30,000 nucleotides of DNA from Owenia fusiformis (GCA_903813345.2 CAIIXF020000006.1:40808848-40838847); one strand, 5' to 3'. Shown: positions 1 to 10,802, counted from the first letter of the stretch. Notes: generated by a model not told the origin, from the sequence alone. Numbers and translations are program-made.

Positions 1-295
1 TTTTATTTCATTATGTAGTAACATATTTGGATAAGATGTAGGGATGCGTAGGATGCTAATGGATTTTGACAGACACAAAAATACTTCCTGGTTTGGAATC
101 ATATGCCTCTACACTTCATGATTGAATTATGACCTTAATAAGTGGCCTATACATCAATACAGTGGTGAATATAGGTCAACAAGATACTAGTGGGCATATA
201 AATGTTATAACTAAAGCAGAATACTCATTTTGAAAAATCAGATGAATTATTTTTTTCTCATGGGGAGATCCCAATGGAGGGTGTATAAGGTCCTT
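1..295 (+). repeat. Decayed copy of an unrecognised dispersed repeat (inverted relative of 18439-18770)
   Basis: The segment from about 15 to 295 aligns with the reverse complement of about 18470-18760. Shared stretches include an AACATATTTGGATAA block, ATGGATTTTGACA, TATAGGTCAACAAGATACTAG and CATTTTGAAAAAT. The alignment fades after 295 and may continue left of the window. This copy has lost the open frame that the relative at 18439-18735 retains. It lies in the GCAT intron upstream of the exon at 421. I do not recognise the family. Positions 296-420 hold nothing else except the pyrimidine-poor 3' splice region of that intron. Confidence 0.65.
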
Positions 296-420
296 TGTAA
301 ACATAAAAGGAAAACAGTTTTTCTGGTTCATATATTGTATGGCTATTTGATGATGTGTAAAAACTGAATCCCCTTGGAAATATAAAAGTATCGTTGTTTC
401 ATCATATATAGCATTTTTAG

Positions 421-550
421 AATCTTATAAACGTGATTTGTCTTTGTTTGAAGAGTTGGAGTCGCAGTTGAAAGAGAGCCAGGGTTGCAGAATGAGGCTC
501 ATTGTCACTGAAGGTGTTTTCGGTATGGATGGGACAGTGGCCAAATTAAG
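421..550 (+). CDS. GCAT: Glycine C-acetyltransferase, internal exon (first in window)
   Basis: GCAT (2-amino-3-ketobutyrate CoA ligase) is a PLP-dependent alpha-oxoamine synthase. It converts 2-amino-3-ketobutyrate plus CoA to glycine and acetyl-CoA in mitochondrial threonine degradation. The exon encodes [19 protein letters not shown] and then, after a few residues, [20 protein letters not shown]. This matches the family segment around the conserved 'TDGVFSMDG' motif before the cofactor-binding Asp. The exon follows ...CATTTTTAG at 411-420 and stops before GTATAC at 551. It starts inside a codon and ends in phase 2, which fits the next exon. The start of the protein, including any mitochondrial presequence, lies left of the window. 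The acceptor was chosen from frame and the AG; an alternative AG nearby cannot be excluded. Confidence 0.9.
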
Positions 551-775
551 GTATACATACCTTTGACATCTTATAACTTAAGTTGAACCATTTAGCTCCA
601 TGTCTGCATAGGGCTTCGTGAAAGCGTATCCAAAACTGTCTAAGGACAACCTTTTGATTTTTCAAATGTTAACCATTTTGTGACTTATTGTCTAAAAATA
701 GATAACATAGATAACAGACTAAAACTACATTCATATACATGTCATTTTTATTTCAATAATATTTATGTATTTCAG

Positions 776-862
776 AGAGATCTGTGACCTGGCAGAAAAG
801 TACAATGCCTTGGTCTTTATGGATGAGTGTCATGCTACTGGTTTCTTTGGACACACTGGCAG
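776..862 (+). CDS. GCAT: Glycine C-acetyltransferase, internal exon carrying the PLP-binding Asp/His
   Basis: After TATTTCAG the exon encodes [20 protein letters not shown] and then [10 protein letters not shown]. The MDECHATGF block is the family motif in which the Asp contacts the pyridinium nitrogen of PLP and the His stacks near the cofactor ring. The exon begins by completing the split codon from 550 and ends in phase 2 with AG before GTGGAT at 863. Both junctions agree with neighbouring exons. The intron before it (551-775) is short and carries no recognisable repeat. The intron after it (863-5427) is filled by Helitron-like units. No frameshift or stop is present. Confidence 0.93.
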
Positions 863-880
863 GTGGATAGCCTGATACCT

Positions 881-2713
881 TTATTAGACTCCAGATTGAA
901 AATCTGGAGTCTATTGTTTTTGCCTGTTTTCTTTATTATTAGACTCCAGATTGAAAATCTGGAGTCTATTGCTTTTGCCAGTTTTCTTTATTATTATTAT
1001 TATTATTCCTCCTCACCAAATTTCTCGTCAACTATAACAGCTTACTTAATCCAACTTACATGGTTAACTAAGGACTGTATCCGGCTTTCTGGGAAATTAG
1101 GTCAAATTTCTATCTAGGTCATAGGTCAAGAACTAGGTCAAATCGTTGATTTTCACTAATTCACCACTTTTCTCAGTCGTCTTTCAATATTTTTGCTCCG
1201 GGTTTTTTTCATCATGTTCCTTGGAAAAAACGCTAATTCCGAAAGGCAAATCATTTTTTGATTACTCTTACCGATTTTGAGATATTGCGTCCGAAAAGTA
1301 GGTCAGAACAAAAAACTCTCCAAATTCAACATAAAAGTTATGAAATAAGTGTAGAATGATCTCAGGAATCCGAATCTGCAAACCAAATTTCGATCCGACT
1401 TCCGGTTCGGAAGTTATGGCGTTTTGAAAGCTCAAAAATCGCTAAATTTGGTGCCTATGTTAAGTCAATGGGAAAAAAGACTTTTTCGAAGTGTAAAATA
1501 CAGGATATAGACTGAGTACAGCTTAACATAATGAATGCTTATAAAAGAAGGGGACCTCAAAAGCTACATAGTTTCAAAATTTGGACACCAAAATGCCTAG
1601 GTCAAAATCTAGGTCAAATTCATAGTGTTTCCTTATTTTTACGATTCTGACACTACACTTGAATAACTTACTTCCAAATTTTGTATACAGGTAGCAAAGA
1701 GTGTGCTAATAGTGTTAGCCTTTTGCCGTCAGAAAGTATTTTGACCCACTTTTGAGATATGGTGTCCAAAAAGTAGGTCAAAATAAAAAGTTCTCCAGAT
1801 CCAACGTATGAGTTATGAATTAAGGGTAGAATTTTCTCAGGAATCCGAATCTGCAAACCAAATTTCGATCCGACTTCCGGTTCGGAAGTCATGGCGTGTC
1901 CAAAAAGTAGGTCAAAATAAAAAATTTCCAAATTTAACGTATGAGTTATGAATTAGGGATAAAATTTTGTCAGGTATCCGAATCTGCAAACCAAATTTCG
2001 ATCTGACTTCCGGTTCGAAAGTTATGGCGTTTTGAAAGCTCAAAAATCGCTAAATTTGGTGCCCCATGTTATGTCAATGAGAAAAAGGATTTTTTGAAGT
2101 GTAAAATACCAGATATAGACTGAGTACAGCTTAATATTCTGAAAGCCTATAAAAGGAGGGGACCTCAAAGACTATCTAGCTTTAAAATTTGGACGCAAAA
2201 ATGCCTTGGTCAAAATCTAGGTCAAATTCATAGTTTTTCCTTATTTTTGCGATTCTGACATTACACATTAAGGATTTGCTTCAAAATTGTGTATACAGGT
2301 AGCAAAGAGTGTGCTTATAGTGTTAGCCTTCTGCCGTCAGAAAGTTTTTTGACCCACTTTTGAGATATGGTGTCCGAAATGTAGGTCAAAATAAAAAATT
2401 CTCCAAATTTAACGTATGAGTTATGAATTAAGGGTAGAATTTTCTCAGGAATCAGAATCTTCAAACCAAATTTCGATCTGACTTCTGGTTAGATATTTAT
2501 AGCGGTTTGAAGTCTCGAAAAGTCGATATGATGATATCCCCATGTTAAGCTAATAGAGTCGAAGATAGCCTTCTTAAAAGTTGTCTAAATGTCTATATTC
2601 TAGCTGACTCAGCTTATTCTGAATGACTCAGCTTACAAGTTCTGGATGACTCAGCTTAAACAAAGTTTGAAATCTGGAGTCTTAAATTGAACTTGTTCAA
2701 TTTACATGTCTAG
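881..2713 (+). mobile_element. Helitron-like (Helentron/HINE-type) non-autonomous element, unit 1
   Basis: The left end has two 55-bp copies (881-935 and 936-990) of a palindrome: AGACTCCAGATT, GAA, AATCTGGAGTCT (886-912 and 941-967). The right end repeats the half palindrome AATCTGGAGTCT at 2671-2682. A hairpin follows with arms AAATTGAAC (2684-2692) and GTTCAATTT (2695-2703). It closes with CTAG at 2710-2713 followed by T. Paired sub-terminal inverted repeats plus a 3' hairpin before CTRR are the ends expected of Helitron2/Helentron elements. There are no coding genes. The interior contains diverged repeats of a block around AATCTGCAAACCAAATTTCG, starting at 1373, 1848, 1981 and 2456. Many short AGGTCAA words are also present. 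The element sits in a GCAT intron 18 bp past the 5' splice site. Confidence 0.7.
988..1006 (+). repeat. TTA microsatellite
   Basis: About six TTA/TAT units lie between the doubled left end of the Helitron-like element and its body. A shorter TTATTATTATT stretch follows the CTAG end at 2713. This is the point where the 1734-bp tandem period begins again. Confidence 0.85.
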
Positions 2714-4750
2714 TTATTATTATTTTTCTTTCTTTTTTCTTCCTCCTCACCAAATTTCTCGTCAACTATAACAGCTTACTTAATCCAACTTACATGGTTA
2801 ACTAAAGACTGAAACCGGCTTTCTGGGAAATTAGGTCAAATTTTTATCTAGGTCAAAGGTCAAGAACTAGGTCAAATCTTACATTTTCAACATTCTTCAT
2901 CATATCTTCGTCAATATTCTTCGTAACTCCTTCATCTTTTTTTCATCGTGTAGCTTAGAAAAAGGCGAATCAAAGATATGACATCAGAATTTTGATTACT
3001 CTTACCGATTTTGAGATATGGCGTCCGAAATGTAGGTCACGCCTAAACATGCTCCAAATCGAATGTGTGAGCTATGAAAAAGATGTAGAATTTTCTCAGG
3101 AATCAAAATCTGCAAACCAAATTTAGATCAGACTTCCGGTTCGGAAGTTATGGCGTTTTGAAAGCTCAAAAATCGCTAAATTTGGTGCCTATGTTAAGTC
3201 AATGGGAAAAAAGACTTTTTCGAAGTGTAAAATACAGGATATAGACTAAGTACAGCTTAACATAATGAATGCTTATAAAAGAAGGGGACCTCAAAAGCTA
3301 CATAGTTTCAAAATTTGGACACCAAAATGCCTAGGTCAAAATCTAGGTCAATTTCATAGTGTTTCCTTATTTTTACGATTCTGACACTACACTTTAATAA
3401 TTTACTTCCAAACTTTGTATACAGGTAGCAAAGAGTGTGCTAATAGTGTTAGCCTTTTGCCGTCAGAAAGTATTTTGACCATCTTTTGAGATATGGTGTC
3501 CGAAAAGTAGGTCAAAATAAAAAGTTCTCCAGATCCAACGTATGAGTTATGAATTAAGGGTAGAATTTTCTCAGGAATCCGAATCTGCAAACCAAATTTC
3601 GATCCGACTTCCGGTTCGGAAGTTATGGCGTGTCCAAAAAGTAGGTCAAAATAAAAAATTTCCAAATTTAACGTATGAGTTATGAATTAGAAGTAGAATT
3701 TTGTCAGGAATCGGAATCTGCAAACCAAATTTCGATCCGACTTCCGGTTCGAAAGTTATGGCGTTTTGAAAGCTCAAAAATCGCTAAATTTGGTGCCCCA
3801 TGTTATGGCAATGGGAAAAAAGATTTTTTTGAAGTGTAAAATACGAGATAAAGACTGAGTACAGCTTCACATAATGAAAGCCTATAAAAGAAAGGGACCT
3901 CAAAAGCTAGCTAGCTTCACAATTTGGTCACCAAAATGCCTAGGTCAAAATCTAGGTCAAATTTATAGTTTTAACTTATTTTTGCGATTCTGACACTACA
4001 CTTTAATTATTTGCTTCAAAATTTTGTATACAGGTAGCAAAGAGTGTGCTAATAGTGTTCGCCTTTTGCCGTCAGAAAGTATTTTGACCCACTTTTGAGA
4101 TATAGTGTCCGAAAAGTAGGTCAACATGAAAGTTTCTCCAAATTTAACGTATGAGTTATGAATTAAGGGTAGAATTTACTCAGGAATCCGAATCTGCAAA
4201 TCAAATTTCAATCCGACACCCGCTTTGGAAGTAATGGCGTTTTGAAAAATTAAAAAATTGGTATTTTGATATCCCATGTTATGTCAATTATCTTTGTCAC
4301 TATTCGTCGTTATTCCTTTATCTTTTTTTCATCATGTAGCTTAAAGACAGTCCTTTCATTATTGTAACTGTCTTTTTTGATTACTCTTACCGATTTTGAG
4401 GAATGGCGTCTGGAAAGTAGGTCAACATAAAAAGTTTTCAAAATTTAATGTATGAGTTATGACACAAACGTAGAATTTTCTCAGAAATTCGAATCTGCAA
4501 ACCAAATTTCGACCCAAATTCTGGTTAGATAGTTATAGCTGTTTGAAGTCTCGAAAAGTCGACATTATGATATCCCCGTGTTAAGCCAATGTAGACAAAG
4601 ATAAGCTACTTAAGAGTTGTCTAAATGTCTGTATTCTAGATGACTCAGCTTATTCTGAATGGCTCAGCTAACAGTATTTTGGATGACTTAGCTTAAAAAA
4701 AGTTTTAAATCTGGAGTCTTAAATTGAACTTGTTCAATTTACATGTCTAG
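2714..4750 (+). mobile_element. Helitron-like element, unit 2 (tandem copy lacking the left palindrome)
   Basis: This second unit follows unit 1 directly. Interior landmarks AATCTG... recur at 3107, 3582, 3715 and 4191, which is 1734-1735 bp after those of unit 1. Unit 2 has one extra block of about 302 bp, with a fifth landmark at 4492. The same right end is present: AATCTGGAGTCT at 4708-4719, the AAATTGAAC/GTTCAATTT hairpin (4721-4740) and CTAG at 4747-4750. The AGACTCCAGATT palindrome of the left end is missing, so the unit starts at the TTA tract. It is non-coding, and the two units are highly similar. Confidence 0.7.
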
Positions 4751-4982
4751 TTATATTTTTATTACATGTTTAATTTTGTTATTATTTAACTTCACCAGGC
4801 AGGTCGTTCAATAAGTTCACGGAAAATGCTTTCATTTCAAAGGTTCTCAATATGTTTTTATGAAATGTTCACATATCATTCACAAAATATCAGTTTATCG
4901 ATTCCTGAAGTATAAGCAACTTATTGAAAGACCTGGTATATATGAAGTTCTATGCGCATATAAATACTGTGGTCGGATGCAA

Positions 4983-5275
4983 GGAGGATTGGCTCCCAGG
5001 ATCGCAACTCGATATTTTCCAATAACGAAAACGTCAGAATGTCGTTATTTTCTGAAATTATACCTGACTTTAAATTCAAAATAAAAAGTTCAAAAGATTC
5101 GGACCAGTATTATTTTTTGTGAGTTTTGGAATTTTTCGTTCGGATATAAGACCAAAATTCACGATTCAAATGTTGAAGTGAACAAAATAGCGGCAGCTTG
5201 AATTCAAATTTCGTAATAACGACATCTTCATTGAGGCAAAAATATCGATGTTGCATTCTGGGAGCCAAATCTCTT
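4983..5275. repeat. Imperfect inverted repeat (possible old foldback/MITE)
   Basis: The stretch at about 4983-5060 (GATTGGCTCCCAGGATCGCA onward, then GTCGTTATTTTCTGAAATT) pairs imperfectly with the reverse complement of about 5200-5275 (ATTTGGCTCCCAGAATGCAA onward). About 150 bp separate the arms. I could not define target duplications. It lies between the Helitron-like units and the GCAT exon at 5428. The rest of 4751-5427 shows nothing recognisable. Confidence 0.55.
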
Positions 5276-5427
5276 CGGGTTGGATGATTATAAAAACATA
5301 TATAATATAGATATCTAAGCACGAGTGCCAAAGGGTACACTTCAATGAATTATTGTTTTTGGGGGTAAAATTTAAGAATTGACCCGAGCCCTTATTTAGA
5401 CAATGCCATGAGTGTGTATTTCTATAG

Positions 5428-5620
5428 GGGCACAGAAGAACATTGTGGTATAATGGGTCGTGTTCACTTCATCAACTCCTCCCTGGGGAAAGCCCTGGGT
5501 GGGGCCTCAGGGGGTTATACTACTGGTTCAAAGCAAATTGTTGATCTACTACGCCAGAGGTCTCGGCCATATCTATTTTCTACCACTGTAGCGCCACCAC
5601 TTGTTGCAATTGCAAACAAG
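5428..5620 (+). CDS. GCAT: Glycine C-acetyltransferase, catalytic-lysine exon
   Basis: The exon follows TTTCTATAG. Its first G completes the Arg codon split at 862. It encodes GTEEHCGIMGRVHFINSS, then LGKALGGASGGYTTGSKQ, IVDLLRQRSRPYLFSTT and VAPPLVAIANK. The Lys at 5489-5491 in LGKALGGASGGY is the residue that forms the internal aldimine with PLP in this family. RPYLFS is also strongly conserved. The exon ends in phase 0 before GTAACA at 5621. No disabling change is visible. Codon use is less AT-biased than in the flanking repeats, as expected for a constrained exon. Confidence 0.96.
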
Positions 5621-6065
5621 GTAACATAATTATATTAATCAAAGTTGAAATCAATTGAAGGTGCATCGTCTATGAGATGAGATATATTAGTACAGTTATT
5701 TTTCTGAGATTAGTTCACATGTTTCAAAAATATATCTTCAATCGTTTTTGGTCCAGTCTGTTATTACCCAACATTTATAGAATTATATAGTCAGACTATC
5801 TTTCGGCTGGTGATCGGGGGAAGCTAGTCAATCGTTATTTCGTATTTTAGAAATACTTTATATCTTAACAAAAATCTTGAAATGTAATTTATAAAAAATT
5901 TCTCCAAACTTAGCGTGGTCAAGATGGTTGCCATCGATATGACAATGCTGGTTCATTTTTTACTTCATTTTGTTATTACATTTCCAAGTGATATAATGTT
6001 ATCCTGTAAATGTTATTCCCTTATATAATTGTCTAATCAATTTTAGAAATACATTTACATTTCAG

Positions 6066-6167
6066 GTATTCGAAATCTTGTCAAAGAATTCTGATCTGCC
6101 TGAGAAAGTCAAAAGAAACACTCATAGGTTTAGGGAAAGGATGACAAAAGCTGGATTTACCCTAATA
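6066..6167 (+). CDS. GCAT: Glycine C-acetyltransferase, internal exon after the catalytic exon
   Basis: Preceded by ACATTTCAG, the exon begins in phase 0 and encodes VFEILSKNSDLPEKVKRNTH and RFRERMTKAGFTLI. This corresponds to the helical segment before the 'HPICPVMLGD' strand in GCAT. It ends at ATA before GTATGT at 6168, in phase 0. The correct continuation is the exon at 27982, whose first residues are Gly-Asp-Pro-Asp-His. The following intron is about 21.8 kb and carries most of the mobile elements in this window. Open frame continues past 6167 for a while by chance, but family alignment and the GTATGT donor place the exon end here. Confidence 0.92.
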
Positions 6168-6366
6168 GTATGTCCCTCATTTTGTAAAAAGATTTATCTA
6201 ATATACCTATGTAAGCGAAAATGCAAACGGGAAAACACCAAAATGGTCACAGAAAACAGCGAGAATAATAAAACATCTAAGGGTAAACCAATCATAAGGA
6301 AATTAAACCCCATATTATCCCGAATCACAATTCAACGTGAAAAGAAACTATAGAGAATTTTCGTTA

Positions 6367-7423
6367 TACAAGGGGCGATCCATATATGCTGATAAAAATG
6401 CTCTCATTTTGTGATTTTTTCACATATCCCTTTCATTTTTTCAGAACATGTAGATTATGTAATTACACATACGATGCTAAAATATTTTAGCTATATCTTT
6501 AATTAATTTTGAAATAAGGTTGACATGGTAACCTGTATTTAAGGTAGGCAGGTCAGTTAAATAATAACGTCTAAAATAGATAAATATGTTAATTTAATCA
6601 TTCCTCGGTACCTATTTTAAGCAGATCAGACGCATCTTCCAGTCATTGCCAACTATTCATTGATGTGTTCCATACCCCTATTGCCCTTGTTTGCTAATTT
6701 ATACAGTGGGATAGCTATCTTTTCATAAGTAACTCTCAATTTATCGAAGTGTTATTCTCTGTTCGCAAGCTCCTCTTGCAACCAGATTGTGGATGATCTT
6801 CAACAGTGACCATGCCTTCCTCTTTACGATACTACCTATAGATTCTTTATGCAGATATAACACCTTGCCCATGCACTTAATGAGTCCAGGTATGTCTCTG
6901 ACAGTGTCCTCTTACTCATTCTTGAAAGAAAATAAAATCTAATGGTATTCCCTAATGTATCCATTAATGTTACATTCTGCATCAGCCACATTAACTTCAT
7001 CTGACAATTTTATTTTTGGTGTGTCTCATAACATGTAATGTCAATTGGCCCATTCTGTCCTACAATGGTATTGTGATTATTTGTGATGTTATAGTGAGCA
7101 CATATACAACATTTGTTTGTCAACAAACAACGAGTAACAATAACAAACTTTTTTAGAAAAAATGCATGATTTCTGCATGCTTTAAAATAATTAAAATAAC
7201 AAGTTATTATGATATTTAAATGTTATAATTTAATTGACCTGCCTACCCTTAATACAGGTTACCATGGCAACCCTATCTCATTAATAATTTAAGATATAGC
7301 TATAATATTTTAGCATTGTATGTGTAATTACATAATGTACATTTCCTGAAAAAATAAGAGGGATATGTGAAAAAATCACAAAATGAGAGCATTTTTATCA
7401 GAATATATGGATCGCCCCTTGTA
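6367..7423. mobile_element. Foldback Tc1/mariner-like element with ~200-bp inverted arms
   Basis: The left arm from 6367 (TACAAGGGGCGATCCATATA) to about 6565 pairs with the reverse complement of about 7228-7423. Only scattered mismatches occur; the shared segments include the TTTTTATCAG and AAATGAGAGC words and AGGTAGGCAGGTCA. TA at 6365-6366 and at 7424-7425 is the probable target duplication. The unpaired centre (about 6570-7220) shows a decayed transposase trace, described separately. The total is 1057 bp. Confidence 0.75.
6700..6925 (-). pseudogene. Decayed Tc1/mariner-like transposase fragment (helix-turn-helix linker region)
   Basis: Read on the minus strand, two neighbouring frames give HKESIGSIVKR and then, after a shift, VTVEDHPQSGCKRSLRTEN. 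These resemble the HTH region and the GRPR-like linker that join the two DNA-binding subdomains of Tc1 transposases ('G-V-D-P-SGRPR-T'). Stops interrupt it beyond both ends and no DDE catalytic core is visible. Its place inside a TA-flanked inverted-repeat element supports the assignment. The similarity is short and by eye, so this is tentative. Confidence 0.35.
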
Positions 7424-7426
7424 TAG

Positions 7427-7634
7427 TTTAAAGGGTCTTGTCGAACTAAAATCTATTCAAATTGATTTTCATAATCTGTACCAAGTGGGGCATAACTATT
7501 CCCGATATAGTCAAGCTCCATCATCAACTAGGGACTGCGAATACAATGTCCTTTGCTAGTGTCAATTATGAACACGATAAACTAAACGCTAGTTGACGGG
7601 TCCTTGTAGTGTACGATAAACAAGACCCTTTAAA
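7427..7634. mobile_element. Small MITE with 15-bp terminal inverted repeats and TTAA-type ends
   Basis: TTTAAAGGGTCTTGT at 7427-7441 is exactly the reverse complement of 7620-7634. TTAA at both ends would fit a piggyBac-type target (TTAA then AGGGTCTTGT), but the symmetric TTTAAA prevents telling duplication from repeat. The 208-bp element is non-coding and lies inside the outer element 6351-8171, directly next to the foldback element. Confidence 0.65.
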
Positions 7635-8132
7635 GTGAATCACTACACGAACGAGTCGATCATTTCAAAGTTCTCATGAAATTATAAGGTCAATTTTTAA
7701 GTTTTTACGTATAAAAGGGCCTTTATACGCAGATTATAAACTAACAGAGTTGGATCTCCGCACAGTATATGTGTGGACCTACTGACCAGAATGGCTTATT
7801 AAAATTAATCGGCTGAATAGGGATAGTATCCAATCAAACAGCTCGACTCATTTATTAGCTGAACTAATTCTCCCTTCGTTATTTCTACAAGGTGATTCAA
7901 AACGATCATCTACAAAAAATATATTTGAGAGTAGATAAATCTGTAAAACCCGTGTGCTATATCAGCCTATTTGATTCTAGAAAACTCATATGACACAACT
8001 AAACATGCTTTACATCAAGGGGGTACGGATGGTATGCCATTGGCCCTTTTTATTACCGTCCTAGGAGATATTTCCCGACGAATTAGGAAATTATGAAACA
8101 CCTTGTTTATTGGGTTTATAAGTATAAGTATA

Positions 8133-8160
8133 CGTATAAGTTTTTAAAAAACTTATAACG
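8133..8160. repeat. AT-rich palindrome
   Basis: CGTATAAGTTTTTAAAAAAC followed by TTATAACG is a near-perfect 28-bp palindrome next to the right end of the 6351-8171 element. It is probably part of that terminus. Confidence 0.6.
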
Positions 8161-8647
8161 AAAATTCTCTAATGTCTAATCCCCAACCTAGCCATTTTTA
8201 AATATATTATTAATATCACAATCCGAGTCCATGACACATTGAATTCATTACTGAAGTTATTACAATACATGTTGAAGAAAAAATATAAATTGATAGCCAA
8301 TACTCATAACATCAAAAATAGTTGTAGGTACTAGTATTCATACAAGATAGAGAATTCAGTCTCAAATGGGACAGACAACATCGATTCTCGAAGTCAATAG
8401 CATTTCAAAGGGTCGACATCCATCCGCAAAGCCGTCGCCATAATCCATTAAACGCAATAGTTCACGAGGTCATCAGGGGAAAACGACGCCACGGAGCAAG
8501 GCGAGAATTGCCCACCCGAAATCAAAACAGCAATTTCATAACAATGATATATCAAAAAGTTGTTGCTATAAGTACACCTCCCCTCAGACTTGTCATACAC
8601 AAAATGTAGATTCAATGATAATTGCCACAAATGCGACTCTCAAACTG

Positions 8648-9099
8648 ATTATCATATCATACGACCTAACTTGGGGTCATACGATCCAACGATTGTTCAG
8701 GCAGTGTTTCTACAACTTAATAACAATAAATAACTGATTATAAGAATTCCTATTATGCAGTTGAATCTCAAATCGCATGGGTTAATCGGCAGAACGAGGA
8801 CATTTGAAACTCCTTTTTAATCGCTAAATTCCTCCATCTATTGGTACACCCGGGCTCTGCAAATTAAGGTGGTTCCCCTTCCGACATTTTGAAAAGAGCG
8901 GAGATTTCAAATGTAAAAGGAAAATCTCCCCTTTCTGCCGATAAACCCATACAATTGGGGATTCAACTACATAACAAGAAGCCAGATATACCCAGGAATG
9001 TATTGAGGTAGGTCATTTAAAAGTGTACGTTGTAGAAACACTGTCTGAACAATGGTTGGATCGTACGACCACAACGTATGGGTCGTAGAATATGATAAT
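8648..9099. mobile_element. MITE-like element with ~70-bp terminal inverted repeats
   Basis: The left arm 8648-8716 begins ATTATCATAT and includes ACGATCCAACGATTGTTCAG. It pairs with the reverse complement of 9029-9099 with about 10 differences. Both arms contain paired CATACGAC/CGTACGAC words. The interior of about 310 bp has no recognisable gene. Flanking target duplications were not resolved. The segment 8172-8647 to its left has no feature I can name. Confidence 0.6.
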
Positions 9100-9550
9100 A
9101 CAACTGCCACACACCTATCGGTAAAATGTTTCAATACTTTTCATCCCGACCCTCATGCAAGCCGCCCATTTTCATGTGACACACAACAAAAAATGCAGCC
9201 TCTCTTCCAAAAAATTCCTACTGAAATAAACTACCTACACCAATTATCGTGGAGCGTAATCTTATTACATCAAGGTTTTACAATAGGCTATTTTGAGAGA
9301 TTCTCTTAGTTGATAGAACTTTAATTCAGTCACTTCAAATTTTGAAAAGGCGTGATAAAAAAATGCTGGCGAAATCCGACAGAATATCGATTTCACATGA
9401 GCGCACACCATTTAGCCAATATAAGTTTTTTCCACCAATGACATCGTATTCCAGTTTGATATGGTTCAAACCTAGGTCACATATGTTTTCTCTATTTGTA
9501 TCAACTGTAAGCTTTTAATTTCAAACACCACACTATTGTGTCTACTTTGG

Positions 9551-9837
9551 GGATAGTTCAACAAGTTAAACCCAATACCACGGCTTTCATTTATTAATCT
9601 GAATGTTCTTGTTGCCGTGATTGGGTTTAACTTCCGCGCTATGCTTTCATCTGTTGCAAATTCTCAGTATCACTTATTACTTAAACGCGCATAGAATTCC
9701 ATGCGCTGCCATAGACCACCATTTGATATTTTGCATCAAAGACTGAATAGGCACGGACGTTAAACCTAGGGCGGGCCACAAGATATGTCATATAAAGAAA
9801 TAAGGCCCAGACTAGGTTTAACTTGTTGAACTACCCT
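9551..9837. mobile_element. MITE with ~22-bp terminal inverted repeats
   Basis: GGATAGTTCAACAAGTTAAA at 9551-9570 pairs with the reverse complement of GGTTTAACTTGTTGAACTAC at 9815-9834, with one or two differences. TGGGG at 9548-9552 and again at 9837-9841 may be a 5-bp target duplication. A second GGGTTTAACTT copy at 9623-9633 lies inside. The element is non-coding. Positions 9100-9547 show nothing recognisable. Confidence 0.65.
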
Positions 9838-9841
9838 GGGG

Positions 9842-10802
9842 AATGTACTGCAGTGTTTTGTTTCAATTATCTATGTTATCCAGTACATTTTCTTTGATCC
9901 CTGTAAACCATCGTAAAATATAACTTTTGTTTATATGCTGGTTTACATATACTATTTGTAATACTCATCCCAATCATTTTTAAGGTATAACATTCTATTA
10001 ATTCGAATTTTATTCAGTGGGAAGGGTGTGTCCTTTAGTACATGGGCCATTCAGGGACCGCCCTGGCCGTTGGAACATTGAAGATATTACATAATTAGTG
10101 CCGAGCCGTACGGGGTATTTTATTAGGCGGTATCCTGGCGTTTGTTACCAAATGAGGATCATTAGTTTGTAAATATCGGACTTTTATTGTATAATCATAT
10201 GATATCTACATAATATAATGGTATCTGTATCCTTTAGGAAGCATAAGACGAAATATTATTGTATTACTATAGACGTTCTATTCCTTGCTTTTCAAACGTG
10301 TGTATATTGGATATTTGTCATATGATCATACATTTATTTTATTATTGAATCTACATATTGCATGCATAGCCTACTAAGGTTAACAGAATTCAGACTCCTT
10401 TTTGTGGAGTAGTAACATTTTCTCTTCGTATAGCTCCAGGCCAGACAGATCTTCCTTCATTCACAAAAAGTGTTGAGGAAATCTGTATCTTTTGGGGGGT
10501 CTGCACAATGAAAATCCTGCTTTGCAATCTCGATACAGGATGATATAAATTCTGTGTCAGTGCCATGGTCAGTTTTGCCTTTTAAAGTATTACTAACAAA
10601 AATAAATTACTTGAAATAGTACCCCCAAACTTTGAAAATAAGTGCTTTAATCCATTAGATATGAACCATACTACTGAAAATGCTCCTGAGTTTGACTTTG
10701 AGACAAACAACCTTATAAATAAGTGTGACTAAAAAACAATATCAGAATTCAACAATAACATGAATTCTAAAACGGGTACTGAACTTTACTGCTACCTGGT
10801 GG
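9842..10802. other. No recognisable feature
   Basis: This stretch is AT-rich intronic sequence. I see no ORF with family resemblance and no clear repeat. The segment next to 10803 may be the decayed downstream part of the gag-like element on the minus strand. Confidence 0.5.

Larger units (their letters stand above)
6351..8171. mobile_element. Outer TA-flanked element with 18-bp perfect terminal inverted repeat, interrupted by a second element
   Basis: TAGAGAATTTTCGTTATA at 6351-6368 is exactly the reverse complement of 8154-8171. TA dinucleotides at both outer edges fit a Tc1/mariner-type target duplication. Removing the nested element at 6367-7425 would let the left end continue into GTTTAAAG, resembling the AAGTTTTTTAAA next to the right repeat. 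The inner content (7426-8150) contains a further small inverted-repeat element at 7427-7634 and no coding sequence I can recognise. Length without the nested insertion is about 760 bp. Confidence 0.5.

Noticed and set aside
1668-1931. Two near-identical minus-strand ORFs of 87 codons (1668-1931 and 3402-3665)
   Set aside because: They lie 1734 bp apart because the non-coding Helitron-like unit is duplicated. The peptide has no family resemblance, so the similarity reflects DNA repetition and not protein selection.
4860-5340. Opposed ORFs at 4860-5084 (+) and 5110-5340 (-) sharing an LAPR--RYF peptide
   Set aside because: The shared peptide comes from the two arms of an inverted repeat read in matching orientation. 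No wider protein similarity.
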